Origin: Ailanthus altissimus
Lineage: Eukaryota > Streptophyta > Magnoliopsida > Sapindales > Simaroubaceae
Direction of reading: 5' to 3'
Assembly (NCBI GenBank): GCA_946807835.1
Contig: OX327697.1
Span: 16,068,001 to 16,132,000 of the forward strand
DNA: 64,000 nt
Numbering within the stretch: the first letter of the stretch is position 1; every line of letters begins with the position of its first letter. Below, piece after piece: positions 1 to 12,239 of this stretch. Made by a program: the position numbers and the translations under genes. Below the pieces are notes generated by a model. The model was not told where the DNA came from. It was given only the letters and a program-made list of their open reading frames with translations, and made no database searches.

Positions 1-565
1 TAGGATGATCTCTCAACTCCAGATTGTAGGATTTTAATTGTGGGTTAGGTTATTGACGATTAAAATTGCCTGCATAATTCACTACTTCTATGCACCAACC
101 ATTTATATGGTTATCACCACAAAAGTTGCATGTCGCTTATTAGGTTTTGACAGCTTAATGCATTAAACTTCTTGGATAATAAGTTAATTTGCACTGTCAA
201 TGCATTAAATGCGTCAATTTCATATACACTGGCAACTTTCTTAGGTGTAATCCTCTCTATTAGCCATTGGTAATTGTTCGACACCATCTCTTCCAATAGA
301 TCATAAGCCTCATCCGTGGACTTATTCTTTAAAACTCCTTCAGTAGTGGCATCTACAATGGTCCTTAATAACCTACTAATCTATTGTAGAATATTTCGAC
401 TAATAGCCATTTAGGGACTCTATAATGACAACATTTCCTCAACATATCCTTGAAACACTCCATGCCTCATTCAACGACTCTCTATTTATCTGACTAAATG
501 TGGTGATGTCATTCCTCATCTTTTCTATCTTCAATGATGGGAAAAACTTGGCTAAGAATGAGGAA
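1..565 (-). pseudogene. Athila-like gypsy gag fragment
   Basis: Decayed gag of a Ty3/gypsy element related to Athila; the intact protein would form the particle coat. Seen: on the minus strand, frames broken by several stops and shifts carry the family landmarks in order: KMRNDITTF, ESLNEAW, a WLLVEIFYN block, DEAYDLLEEM, then NNYQW, TPKKV and VYEIDA. The last 60 codons (114-296) are open. The fragment runs off the left edge and is cut near 565, where LTR-like sequence begins with no primer-binding site between, so it is not the intact 5' end of one element. Function: none expected. Confidence 0.7.
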
Positions 566-574
566 TGACATCTG

Positions 575-1682
575 AATAATAAACAAGAGATAAGTTCACC
601 CAAAGATAATAATTTAGGTATAAACTCATTCCTTAATATTTTATTGGACTTATTAATATCTTAGTTAATCCTTTAATATCAATAATTGGTTTAGACATTA
701 ATCTCATTACAAGCCTTTATAGATGGTCAAGTGACTATATTACGCATTCTAACAATCATCTACATGTCTATGGTAATCAATTTAAAATGTAATTCATTAA
801 GATCAAGTCTAAATAATACCACACATACAAACTAGGTTAATGTGTATCCTAGTTGGAACTCTATGATCATGCATCAAACTATCCTAGGCTAAACACATGA
901 ATCCCTTTGTCAAGTTCATCATGGTTCCTTGATCATTCATAATATTGGCCAGATATAATGAAAGCATTAATTTTAGATAGAATGAATCAATTGTATATAT
1001 TAAATTTATACACTAAAAATTAATAAAATCTAACTACATATTAGGTTCAATAGTTTAACCCTAGATAAACAATGTTTAGCTCATCACAAAATCAAAAGTA
1101 TCAAACCAATCCATGAATAACAGCAAGAATAAGAACATAATAATAATAAAAGAGAAGAAAAACTAATCAAGAAGACATCATGGGTTGCTTCGCTCTCAAT
1201 CTTGGCTTGAAGCTTGAATTTTGATCTTGAATATTGATTTCTTGGCTTTAATATTTAATTTTATTTTGTGAATTCTCTCTTTAAATTTATGCCTCTCCAA
1301 AGTCTCTATGAGAAATCTTAGGGGTGAGGGGCTTTAAATCTATGTTGAAATAAGAGAGTTAAGTAGGGATTTTATACGTCGTACGGGTGCAGCGGTATTG
1401 AGGACTTGGCTTTGTAGTGCCAAGACATGGAAATACAACTTTAGGGAGCATCATTGGGTATCGTGGAATTAGTTTGTGGGCACTGTAGCATCTTGCTACT
1501 GACCTGGGCGCTACAGCGCCCAACCCTGGTTGAGTTGCTCTCGTATTTTGAGCGTAACTTCTTCGTTTTACATCTGATATGCCTCTCATTTATTCCTATA
1601 CGTCAAAGTTTCTGTCATGCATCTATTTATGATAAAAAACACATTTAAATAGCCAACTATTTATGAATTAAAGTAAAATATG
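575..1682 (-). repeat. Partial LTR related to family LTR1
   Basis: This stretch follows the order of the LTRs at 52,848-54,275 and 57,969-59,117: a CACCCAAAGATAAT-like block near its left end, ATTAAGATCAAGTCT, a GGCCAGATATAATGAAAGCA block, GTTTAACCCTAGA followed by TTTAGCTCAT, then a GC-rich island with GGGCGCTACAGCGCCC, then the CACATTTAAATAGCCA block. Its outer ~80 bp (the LTR 3' end) is missing. It is more diverged than the other two copies, so it is an older or sister family. Matched by eye only. Confidence 0.55.
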
Positions 1683-1699
1683 AAAGTTAGGATACTGAT

Positions 1700-2100
1700 C
1701 CTACTAGTGCTTATTCGCCCTTATCTAGCTTCCCTGACATAAAGATTTTCTAGAAGCTTGTGAGTGTCTCCTTAGCACTGAAGATACCCATATCAGTAAC
1801 TTTCTTGTGGAGCCTTTGTACAAAGGCAAAAGCCTCAGATAACTGGCCAACGCTACTTATTGATTTAGGTTCTAATGTTTGAAACTAGGCTTTGGCTGTT
1901 CCACAAGGAGTATGGGGAATTAGGCGGTATATCGCATACTTATCCACACCTTGAATCAGTATATGATCTCTATAGAGTTTTAAGTGTGCTTTTAGGTTAG
2001 ATCTACTTTTATAATTGACAAGTTGTGGCATCTCGAACTTTGGAGGTAAAAGAACATTCTTGACATCAATAGTAAAATGGGATATAGTCTCCATCATGGG
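1700..2100 (-). pseudogene. Gypsy gag fragment, Tat-like type
   Basis: Minus-strand remnant of a retrotransposon gag domain. Visible landmarks: LPPKFEMPQLVNY, a DHILIQGVDKYAIYRLIP block matching the family pattern of a hydrophobic helix followed by a C/Y-R-x-F/L-P motif, then A-WFQTLEPKSISS and a QLSEAF motif. The open part is 1,885-2,097; the rest needs a stop to be ignored. This gag differs from the one at 1-565 and belongs to another gypsy lineage. It lies at lower coordinates than a minus-strand pol piece at 3,477-3,720, which is the wrong order for one simple element. Confidence 0.6.
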
Positions 2101-3476
2101 AAAAGGGTTTGTTGTTATATCCTTTGCTTGACGGATGTCCTTTAGGTCATGCTAGAGATTGTTAACCTTTATTTTGAGCTTGGTAGTAGTGTCATCAACC
2201 TCGATCACCTTAGTCTCCTTGTATGCTACACATTTAGTATTTACAGGGTTTTGAAGGTCACCTTTGGTTTACTTCGACTATCTATTTCTAGTGCTTCTCG
2301 ATATGCTCTCAATAGTAAACCAAAGCTCATTATTGGGAAATGAGAGAAACTTGTTCTTGCTAGCTTATCTACTATATAAGGATTTGCGAGAACGGTGCCT
2401 TATAAATCAGCTATGGTGAGTGTCGACAAAAGCTAGTTGAGTCTACCAGCAATCTTCCTTTAACCATTGGTCACACGTATCATCCTATGATGCTATTCCT
2501 TAGTAAACTACCTAAATATTTTTTTGGATAACTTGAGCATCCTCATTAGATAGTCCATTCAGCGACTTTAAGGTGTTCCCTTAAGTATATTTAAGGAATC
2601 TCTGCATAGGCCCCTCTAAGTCCTCATCAACCTTTTCTATAATGGGCTTTTGGTCGAGTCGCTAGTTTCTTTTAACATCTTCGACATGGTAAAGGTTTCA
2701 ACAAGCTTTTGCCTAGTCAGACTTGGTAAAGCGTTAAAAATAAAGCTTTTTTCAGAGATTCCCCACAATTGATGCTAGATTGTTAGGGTTAAATTTAGTC
2801 AAGCCTGCCAACATAATTAAGAGTTTGTTGAGTGTAGAAAAGTTTAAGTTGCTAGGTTTGTTGATGTCAAGAGTTAGGCTTGAACCTCGAGTTATATAAT
2901 GTTAGAATAAAGATTAAGTAGTGGGTTTGCTTAGGGTTGATTGAGAACCAAACTATATGATGGGGGACTTAAGGAGCACAAAATAATATGACATCAGAGG
3001 TAGGCACTAGCAAAATGGCTGGCAATAGCCTTTTGAAGCTCAAGTAAGGCAGCGACTAAGTGGTAGGTGTTCCTTAAGTTTTTTCCTTAGAAGGAAGATA
3101 GAAAATTTCTTATTAGAGTAAGTGTACTTAGTTCGAATTCTACCTTACTTGATTCAAAATTAGAGTTAAGCCTTCATGGAGGGGACTGGTCAGATTGTTG
3201 TGAACTAGAATTATATAATAATTCACTTCAAGGTGAGCTCAAGGTTGGAGTTTGGAACAATCCAAAAAATTTAAATCTTCAACGAAGTTATCAAAGGTAT
3301 GTTTCTATAATCTTAAGTTGTTAATAATTTAATTTACATGTGTATATGTTGATTATATGCTTAATTCACTGTAAAATTGTGTATATGATACATTTATTTT
3401 TTTTTCAACATGTACACAGTCACATGCATACATCTTAAAACACGTTAACAAGCCCCTATTTGACCTCGAGCTCCAA
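2101..3476. other. No recognisable gene; retroelement debris likely
   Basis: No open frame with a recognisable domain. The stretch lies between two minus-strand gypsy fragments and is probably decayed internal sequence of the same kind. A T-run at 3,393-3,404 is the only simple feature. Confidence 0.4.
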
Positions 3477-3720
3477 CTAGGAGCCAATCTTGACTATCAT
3501 CCCCGAGGCATCGAGTCTGACCTGGACTGACCTCAATTCCTTTATTGGTTTAAGTGACCTTATTTTCTTTTCATGTAGGTCAATGATGGAAATACACAAG
3601 GTTCTCTTTGCTAATACAACATAACAACTCCTCGTCATCTTTTGATATCCTACCACCACTCCTATTCCTTCATCAGTTAGAAATTTGAGCTTTAAGTAAT
3701 ATATGGGTAAAGTAGCATTA
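3477..3720 (-). pseudogene. Gypsy pol fragment upstream of RT (Tat-like)
   Basis: Minus-strand remnant of the region between protease and reverse transcriptase of a Tat-type gypsy element. Seen in the open frame 3,477-3,794: LKFLTDEGIGVVVGYQ, then SCYVVLAKRT, then a run ending KELRSVQVRLD and VKIGS. This order (K-F-T-x-x-G-x-G, a C-Y pair, then x-x-V-x-L and K-I-G-S) is typical of Tat/Ogre polyproteins just before RT. No RT follows at lower coordinates, so the element is truncated. The ORF's first ~30 codons do not match and are probably chance. Confidence 0.5.
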
Positions 3721-3949
3721 GTGTTCTCCATGAATGACCGAGTAAGGTGGCAGTGACAGAAGGAAAAAGAGAAAAATTGAAGGGCTTGTCTCAACCTTTA
3801 AGAGTCAATGAGACATTAACTTGGACAACATTATGGGGCTTCACTTCAGCCCAGAAGGGAGAGGCCGAGGCAAGACCCCCACATGTAGACGTGACCCATC
3901 TGGTTAGAATGGTAGGGGTTGAGGGAGCCCCTAAGGATGAATGAACACT

Positions 3950-5110
3950 AGTTCTTTACCCATTTAGACTATCTATTAGGGTAAAAGCTATACAGCTCGT
4001 TCTATTAAAGCCCTCCTCCAAGGTAAGGGCCAAACCTTTCAAGTACGAGCATCAGTACAAGCACTTTAACCTACCTAGACGATTGGGGGATCAAGTTTGG
4101 GGGGCTCAAAGGAGCCCTTAGTTAGAGAAATATCTCTTCTAATCATCTTTTATAGGGTTCTAGTTTCAGAGATGAGGGAAAATCTACCCTTCATGCTTTT
4201 AGTTATGCAAGAGCTGGAGTGCTATGTAAATCCTACCTAAGTGGCCCAGGTCTTCTATTTAGATCCAACCATCGGGTTCCATGGTGCTATGTGTCCATTC
4301 TTAATTTTGGTTATAGACCAAGATTTTAAAAATGGTGGCGAGGTATCACTAAGCTGAAGAGAGTCATGCATAAGTAAGGTAAGAGGGTTTACACGCTAGA
4401 AGGGAGGTGGATCAAAAGCACGAGGGGGCGAGCAATCTAGTCGCTTAGATTGATTGCTTTAAGATTAGCCGGGCTGAAGTAGAAAGCAACGTCTCTAAAC
4501 TAGAGCACTAGAAGAGGCTGGTGGAGCAAGAGATGCTAACTTCTAGCCATTGTTAAGAGCCACATTGTTGAGCTAGTGAACTAGAACAACAACCTGGAGA
4601 GACAATTAGTAGTGGCTCAGAGAGAAAGAGAGCTAGTTGAGCTAATTAGGAGCAATCTTATTACTCAGGTTGAAGGGCTCCAAGGCTCCTGGTCGACAGG
4701 CCGTGGAGAAGGCTTTTCGCTAGGGTGTTGCTAAAGGATTCTAGAGGTTGGTCACCATTGTTTAAGACATCTACCCAGACATTGACCTACAATAAATGTG
4801 GAACATAGTCTCTAGCGGGCAAGCTCTTGAGGGAGAGACTTCTTAGGCTCAAGAAGTTGAGGCTGAGGTAACTGCCCTACTTATATTATGGATACTACCG
4901 ACACTTCTCCCCTTGCCTAGTCAACTGTTCTAGACCATGCTCCACCATCTAATGTTGTTTAAGATTCAACCTTTGACCTTTATACTGAAACTCTCTCTTA
5001 ATTTTTTCATCTCTCACACAAATATTTGACTTAAGCATCAGAGAGTCGTCATCAAAATCACCACTGATGAGGTCTTCAGTTAGCCTTTATTATGCTTGTA
5101 GGTTTCACGC
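3950..5110 (+). pseudogene. Degraded coiled-coil ORF, gypsy-type transposon protein
   Basis: Plus-strand stretch with no long open frame but coherent pieces when frames are joined by eye: a KYEHQYKHFNLPRR block near 4,040, a long charged heptad-like coil at 4,570-4,690 (NNNLERQLVVAQRERELVEL), then EKAF-R-GVAKGF and a DIYPDIDL motif near 4,770 followed by an acidic tail. This layout resembles the C-terminal half of the plant 'putative gypsy type transposon' proteins that travel with Tat elements. I could not confirm the N-terminal domain. Many stops; no function expected. Confidence 0.35.
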
Positions 5111-8100
5111 AATGAGGCTAGGCCCAAACCATATGTCATAATTGGACTAGGGGCTATTGTGAGAAAAAAAGGGTAAATGTTAGATTAGATTGATAAAAGT
5201 CAATATGGGCAAAAGGGTAAATTTTTGGACAATATATAAACCTATTTTTCCCTTAACCTTAGCATTTATGAGCCACCCAACCCTTTGAGACTTACAAGAG
5301 AAGGATAAGAGAGCAATAGAAAAAGAAAAAGAAGAGAAGAAGAGATTAAGAGTGATATATGATCTTATACTACTAATATGTATTTTAGAGCTCGCTCTCT
5401 AATATTAAATATTTGTTATATAATTTTTATGAGATTATAATTTTTGAAAACTTTTTAAATAGATGATATGATGATTATTTTGTGATATGTATAGCTTATT
5501 GAGGATGATTACATAGATAAGATTATGAATCCTGATAGACTTGCAGAATTATTACATGACCATGGCTCAGTCTGTGATTTTTATAAAATATTGTGCTTTG
5601 ATTTTTTATATGGTTTTTAACCCATGAAACTAGACATCCTACTAAATATGTAGAACTTTGATTCATTTAAAAATTTCATAAACGTAATTTTTGGTGATTT
5701 TTTAAAATGACCCTAAAATTTTAAAAATCGTTAGTTTCTTCAGATAGGTCAATGACGAACAGATTTTGGTCTACCAAATGATCTTCAAAAATTATGATTT
5801 TTTGAAATTTGGTTCTTTTTCATGTCTAACACATCATATCCAAATTTAGCACTTATTCACTACCTTTCAAATTATTATGAGTTTCTAAACTATATAAACT
5901 CAGTGCAATAGTTTACTTGGTAGATTCTGGAAGCCTTTGAGTAAAATCATTTTAAAATATATTTTGTGTTGATTCGGTTATAAATTTTTTATTATGGACT
6001 AAGCTATAGGTCAAGAGCAATTTTGTTATGGTTCTATGATTATTGAGCTAATATTTAATTTTATAAAACTGGAAACTAATTACTATTCAGTAAATTTGTT
6101 GATCCTGCTAGGATTATAGTTTAGATTTGAGAGTAATTATGAAATAGATTTTGTGAGCATTATGATATAATCTCTATGTATAAGAATGATATATTCTGAT
6201 TTTATGATAATTGAACATCTATTGATGTATAAGAAAAATTGATTAAGTATAGTGGTCAGAATTGATAGGTTTTGAGAAACCAAGTAATTGAAGTAATTTG
6301 ATGTGATAAGTGTAATTGGTGTAGCTTTTTGAGTTATTTTAAATGTTGTGTGAATAGTGATACTTATTAAAGGGGTTAATCTCTATTGAAATTTTAAGGA
6401 GATTAAGCTTTATTATATGATCGGCGAAAGGTAAATATACTAGATTTTTACTAGAATCACAATAAACATAGTATATGTTTATGCATGAATTTGCAAATCT
6501 GATTTGAAACACGTTTATATCATGCCAAGTATATTTTGGTATGAAAATGTGAATGGAATATGTTTATGAATATAAGCATAGACATACATGTCATACATGT
6601 GTTTATGAAATGTGTTTAAGGAAGAAAGCTTTTAAAGTGAAATATGTTCATGAGATATGTTTTACGTACTTGAACTCACTATGTTCTTAGTATGCATCTT
6701 ATATGATATGTTAGAGGACTCACCGATAATTATTACGATGCCTTCTAGATGTATGGTACAACAATATGTAACGTCATACATTTCAGGTAAATTCATGAGG
6801 GGGACAGCGATATGTAATGCCCCAAAAGTGGACAATATTATAATAAGGCCTTTTAGGAGTATGGATAGAAAAACAAACGCACACTAACCCAAGCAAATCT
6901 GTGAGGGGGACAATGATACATAACACTCCAATATCGGACAATATTGGTGTTTGAGTCCTATGATTGTTCCATATTTAAGAGGCTTAACTCATTTTATGAT
7001 ATGTGATATGTAAAGTACTACTAAGTAATAGTTGAGTAATGGTATTCCTATTATAAGTTTTGAAAGAACGTGTAAATGCTTATCCCACATATGATTTGAT
7101 AAGATTATGATTTTGAATTATCATAGCATATTATGATTATGCACCACTTATATGTATATGTATTTTGGTATATGAAAAACTAGTGTGTTTACTGAGTTTT
7201 ATACTCATTATAGTTTATTGTGATTTTTAGGTGACTGAAGGTATGTATGTGTATGGTAGATTTTGCTAGGCTTCTGCTATTCCTAGGGTTCCCTAAGTCA
7301 CTAGGCATTAGTTGGTAGACATGTCTTTTGGGGGATAATCGGTTTATCGTAGATGTACATTTTTATGAATGGTTGTGTATAAGCTTTGAATGTGTATGAG
7401 TTATGATCCACCTCATATGCTTACGGTTTGATTTTGTATAGGGTTTACTAATGACTTATTAAAGATATGTATGACAAAATCTAAGTTTGAAATTTTATAA
7501 AACTCTGGATATAAATGCGCACCATGAAATGAGTGTATGTCATATCGCGTGTCACTTGATAAGTCCAATAATAATAAAATAAATTTTTTTAAAAAACAAG
7601 AGAAAAAATATAATTATATGAGATATAATTATATTGTATGGAGAGATCTTCGACAACTTCAATCTAAGGGAAAGAAGATACAAAGAGATATGTTTTATTT
7701 TTTATTTTAATTTTTTCTAAAAATCCAAAATACTCGATCAACAACTATATTTTTTTTATGTGATGATTTATGCCATAAAACATGTCCATATATTATAACA
7801 TGTCATATAGAATTTAGATGTGCTTACTCAATACATTATATTATGCTATGCACACATATGTCATTATTTTATTTCTTTTCTAAAATAGTTTTAGTTTAAA
7901 TTTAATATATTGACACATAATATACCAATATATGATTAGACTTTATTAAAATAGTTTTAATTAACCTAATAAGCAATTAATTTTTTAATTAGATTAAAAT
8001 AAATTAAGTTCATAATTGGTATAAATAATGTGAATTAAAATTAATTAGATTAAAGTCGATAAATTCACATTGGACTAACAAAGCATTATAATAAATAGTT

Positions 8101-8900
8101 TATTAAAATAATAAGGGTTAGTTATTCATAATAAATTAGATTTTTAGTGTAAAAATCTGGAAATTTATTTAAATGTTAAGATTAAATTTTGACAACGCGT
8201 AGAATAAACCTAATAATCAATAATTGACTAATAGCAATAAATTTGTCTAGGATTACCAAATATGACATATTTTATAAATAAAAATCAACTACATAAAATA
8301 ATAATTAGAAGAGGGTAAAAATAGCCTACTTGAGAATTACGTTTAATAAGGGTGTTTGTTATTTATGTTTGTACATTACAAGAATATACATAAAAAAGAA
8401 CATGGTTTGCATTGTTAGTTTAACAACATGAGAATTAAGCAGTGCCTTGAAATAGCTTAGTATTAGTTCTCCCTATAGAGGGTATCCATTAAATTAATAT
8501 CAATGTTAACTTCCAAGAGATAGAATTCTTGAATATATTTTTAAATTGACCTACCCTACAGCAACAACTTTAAGAGTTAAGTCTAATAGATCCAAAACGA
8601 TACGTCACACTTACATTAATATAATTATATAGATAATTATATTTAGACCAAACTAATGGTAATTAATTAATGTAGAAGTTATGAGATAAATTGAGGATAT
8701 TAGTTAATTGAGATTGTCTTGGTATAATTTGAAATTGGTCTAACCTACCTTATGGCGACACGTTATTTTGAAAATTTGGATTATTGTGGTATAGATTTCT
8801 TTTCTTTGGGTTTTTACCATTATTCTTTTGCATCATCTATCACGTTTTAAGTTATATACCATTTTTATGATGATATTTGAGGATGAATGATTTCTATTCT
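5111..8900. other. AT-rich non-coding stretch, possible LTR remnants
   Basis: No recognisable coding sequence. There is a purine-rich run at about 5,290-5,350, a TATA-like ATATATAAACC near 5,230, and a short imperfect duplication at 6,789-6,946 listed separately. From 7,560 to 8,870 the DNA is extremely AT-rich and lies where a copia 5' LTR should be, but I could not match it to the candidate 3' LTR at 12,909. Confidence 0.4.
6789..6946. repeat. Imperfect ~51-bp duplication, 106 bp apart
   Basis: Copy 1 is about 6,789-6,839 and copy 2 about 6,895-6,946. Both share the core GAGGGGGACA and end GGACAATATT, with roughly a dozen mismatches, many of them transitions. A 76-codon plus ORF (6,657-6,887) crosses copy 1 but resembles nothing I know. 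Confidence 0.6.
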
Positions 8901-8917
8901 TTTTTAATTTATTTCAG

Positions 8918-9215
8918 CAAAATGACAAATCCTTTTATCACAATACAATCTAATTATAAATTAATCGATAATATCTTTGTGCAATGGAAAAGTAAAATGA
9001 ATATCGTTCTTGTATGTGAGAACCAAAAGTTTGTTCTCATTGATTGTTACCTCGCTAGGCCTATTCTTAATGCTTCACAAGAAGTAAAAGAGCAATATGA
9101 TCGTTGGATTGATGCCAAAGAAAAAGCCTATTACTACTTGTTAGCATGCATGTCTGAAGTGCTTAAGAGTAAGCATGAGAAGATAAAAATTGTAAAAAAA
9201 CAAATGTGAGATTCA
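8918..9215 (+). pseudogene. copia gag, N-terminal part
   Basis: Open frame starting MTNPFITIQSNYKL, with the copia gag landmarks VQWKSKMNIVL, a RWIDAKEKAYYYLLACM block and an LKSKHE segment. This is the UBN2-like gag N-terminus that starts many plant copia elements. The upstream in-frame ATG at 8,877 probably lies in the leader; the M at about 8,920 fits the family better. The frame ends at 9,209 and weaker gag similarity continues to about 9,500. Confidence 0.75.
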
Positions 9216-9659
9216 CTTTAGCCAATGTTTGGGCAACCTTTTAAAAAATTCTGGTATAATACGGTGAAAGCTGTCATCAATGCCAGGATGAAGAATGGTA
9301 CCTCAATTTGTTAACTTGTGCTTAAAATGATTGCTCACTTAAACGAAGCTGAGATTCACAGGGCTGAGATAGATGAGCAAATGCAAGTAGGGATGATCTT
9401 GGAAACCTTAGCTCTGAGTTTCCTTTTATTTACAAGCAAATATTTTCATGAACAAACTTAGGTTTAACTGACTTGACTTAGTTGCCTAATGACCTCTAAA
9501 TCTTTGAATCCATCAATATTAGAAAACATGGAGGGAAAATATTTCCAATAAGGGGCCTTCCTCTTCCAAGAATAAAAAAAGGAAGAATGGAGGAAAATAG
9601 TTCATTTTGAGGCAAACCTAAACACGAAAAGAAGAAATAAAATAAGGAGAAAAATAATA

Positions 9660-10175
9660 GCAACAAGGCCAATGCAAAAGGAAAATATTTTCACTGTTAA
9701 AAAGAAGGCCATTGGAAGAGGAATTACATCCTCTATCTTGAAGAGCTCAAGAAGAAAAATAAAGGTAAATATGATTTACTTGTAATTGAAACTTGTTTAG
9801 TAGAAGATAATGAATATCATAGGGTAGTTGACTCTAGGGCCACTAATCATGTTTGTTCTTCTCTATAGATGGCTGATTATTCGCAAACATTGGCAGATGG
9901 CGAGTTCATGATACGAATGGGTACTGGAACTGTTGTTTCAGCTAAAGCAATGAGAGAAGTTAAGCTTATGTTTAGGAATCATTTTTTCTTAATTTTGCAA
10001 GATGTTTATTACATTTCTCATTTTAGACGAAATTTAATTTCAGTTTCTAGATGTTTGAAACATTGATATTCTGTTTCTTTTAACAAGAAGTCCATTTTTT
10101 TTTCTAGAAATAGATTGAATATATGGTTGATAATTTAGAGAATGGTATTTATATTCTACGACCAAAAACTTAAAT
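9660..10175 (+). pseudogene. copia zinc knuckle, protease and GAG-pre-integrase
   Basis: A decayed CCHC knuckle sits near 9,680-9,725 (KYFHC-KEGHWKRNY): the first Cys reads Tyr or is lost, and the last Cys reads Tyr. The protease follows: VVDSRATNHVCSSL, where the catalytic D-S-G has become D-S-R. An in-frame stop comes just before MADYSQTLADG (9,869). The frame then runs through LQDVYYISHFRRNLISVS, the usual end of the protease core, into a GAG-pre-integrase-like stretch. Loss of the glycine and the knuckle cysteines argues that it is inactive. Confidence 0.75.
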
Positions 10176-10199
10176 ATTGCTTAATACTTAAATGTTTAG

Positions 10200-11165
10200 A
10201 TTGGAACAATTGAAACCTAAGAAACAAAAGATTTCTACTTGTGATGAAAAATTCTTTTAGCCTCTTAAATTAGGTCAAATTAATCTAAACGTGATATAAT
10301 GACTAGTAAAGGACAAACCCTTAAACATTTTAAAGGTCGGTACTTTACTAGTTAGTGAATCTCTTCTGAAATGTAAAATGACTAAAACACCTTTTTCTAG
10401 AATAAGTAATCGGGCTAAAGAACCTTTGGAACTAGTACAATCAGATGTCTGTGGTCCAATTAATGTATAAGCTAGACGAAGTTATGAATATTTTTTCATT
10501 TTTATTGATGATTGCTCTCGTTACGACAATGTATATCTGATGCATAGAAAATTGAAAATCTTTGAAAAGTTCAAAGAACTTAGAGCTGATGCTAAGAAAT
10601 AACTCAATAAACTTTTAAAAGCACTTCAATCTAATTATGGAGATAAATACTTCGATTCCAAGTTTGAAGATCACCTAAAAAAAAGGATCTTATCCCCGCT
10701 CAGTGCTCCAAGAACTCTATAATAGAGTGGTGTTATCAAAAGAAGAAATACAACACTACAGGATATAGTGAGATTCATGCTTAGGTTCTCATTACTACCC
10801 TTTTTTTTATATGCATTGCAAACAATAATGTATATTCTTAACGAAGTATCATCTAAGTCAACCTCTAAAACACCCTTACAGTTGTGGAATTATTGCAAGC
10901 TTTCTTTGTGACACGTTCACATATGGAGGTGTCTAACATACATGCTAAAAGGAAATATCGGGAAGTTGGAACCATGCTTAGAATTGTTCCTATTTGTAGG
11001 CTACCCCAAAGAGATAAGAGGTGGTTTCTTTTATAACCCTCAAGATAACAAAGTGTTTGTATCAATAAATGCTATTTTTCTTGAGGATAATTATATAAGC
11101 GATCTTAAACCTCGAAGCAAAGTTGTTATCGAGGAACTATTTTTTAATGAGATTAAACCTTAACA
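10200..11165 (+). pseudogene. copia integrase
   Basis: Seen: GKxH-like debris followed by SNRAKEPLELVQSDVCGP near 10,405-10,460, then YFFIFIDDCSRY (10,480-10,520), which carries the catalytic-core aspartates (D in QSDVCGP and in IDD). The core is then interrupted, with a frame break near 10,690. The C-terminal part is open at 10,942-11,163 and reads ELFLFVGYPKE, GGFFYNPQDNKVFVS and a FLEDNY motif, the standard region after the integrase core. Not functional. Confidence 0.75.
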
Positions 11166-11269
11166 ATCAACAATAGTTATCAGATCACAAAGTCAACAAA
11201 TCATGCCTGCTCATTAAAGTACACCACTACCACCTAGGCACGGTGAAAGGGTTGTAAGATCACTCATAT

Positions 11270-12015
11270 GCTACACTTTAGTTGAAGAACCATAAGTTGC
11301 AATCTCCAATGACAATGTAGATGATCCATTGACATATAAACAAGCAATAGAAGATTTTGACAAGGAGAAATGTCTTAAAGCCATAAATCTCGAGATAAAG
11401 CCGACGCACTCCAACTCTGTTTAGGAACTTGTAGATCTACATAAAAGATTTAAACTCACTAAGTACAAATGGGTCTACAAAAGAAAAAGATAAGCTAATG
11501 AAAAATTAGAGACTTCCAAAGTGAGGTTAGTGGCAAAAGGTTATACCCAAAAAGAGAGAATTGGCTATGAAGAGGCTTTTTCACCAATAACCATGCCAAA
11601 ATTCATTTGCATTCTCTTGTCTCTTATTACTTGTTTAGATTATGAGATTTGGCAATTGGACATCAAGACTATTTCTTAATAGCAATCTTGATATAACCAT
11701 TTATATGGTTTAAATATAGGGATTTATAGAACAAGGTCAAAAGCAAAAAAGGTTTGCAAGCTGCAAAGATCTATTTATAGACTTAAGCAAGCATCTGGAT
11801 CTTGGAATATAAGATTTGATCAAAATATCAAATATTATGGCTTTGAGCTGAATATTGATGAAGCTTGTGTTTACAAACACATTAATGAAGGCAAAGCAGT
11901 TTTCTTGGTTATTTTTGTCGATGATATTCTTCTCATTAAGAATGATAAAGAAGTATTATTAGATGTAAAGAAATGACTGGCTAAGCAATTCTAAATGAAA
12001 TATTTGGGAGAAATA
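11270..12015 (+). pseudogene. copia reverse transcriptase
   Basis: Landmarks in order: KYKWVYKRK, VRLVAKGYTQKE, EEAFSPITMPKF, YEIWQLDIKT (first catalytic Asp), VCKLQRSIYRLKQAS, and VIFVDDILLI near 11,910-11,935, in which the V-D-D pair is kept. The VKTAFLN segment after QLDIKT is disrupted, and several stops occur. It sits directly after integrase and before RNase H, as expected for copia. Confidence 0.8.
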
Positions 12016-12239
12016 AAATATTTTCTTGGGATCTAACTTATATGAGATCACAAGAACAAACTTTTAACTCTATCTCAAGCATCGTATATAGATAAGATCC
12101 TTGTAAGATTTTTGATTCAGAATTCCAAGAAAGGTAATTTACCTTTTCGCCATAGAATTCATTTATCTAAGGCAAAATGCCCTAAGGCACCTCAAGAACA
12201 AAAGGATATGAGACAGATATTAATATCTATACAGTAGGC

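Noticed and set aside
1454..1648. 64-codon plus ORF and the opposing 76-codon ORF
   Set aside because: They lie in an LTR-like repeat and match no protein family.
7560..8870. 5' LTR of the copia element
   Set aside because: Position is right, but I could not align it with the candidate 3' LTR beginning at 12,909.
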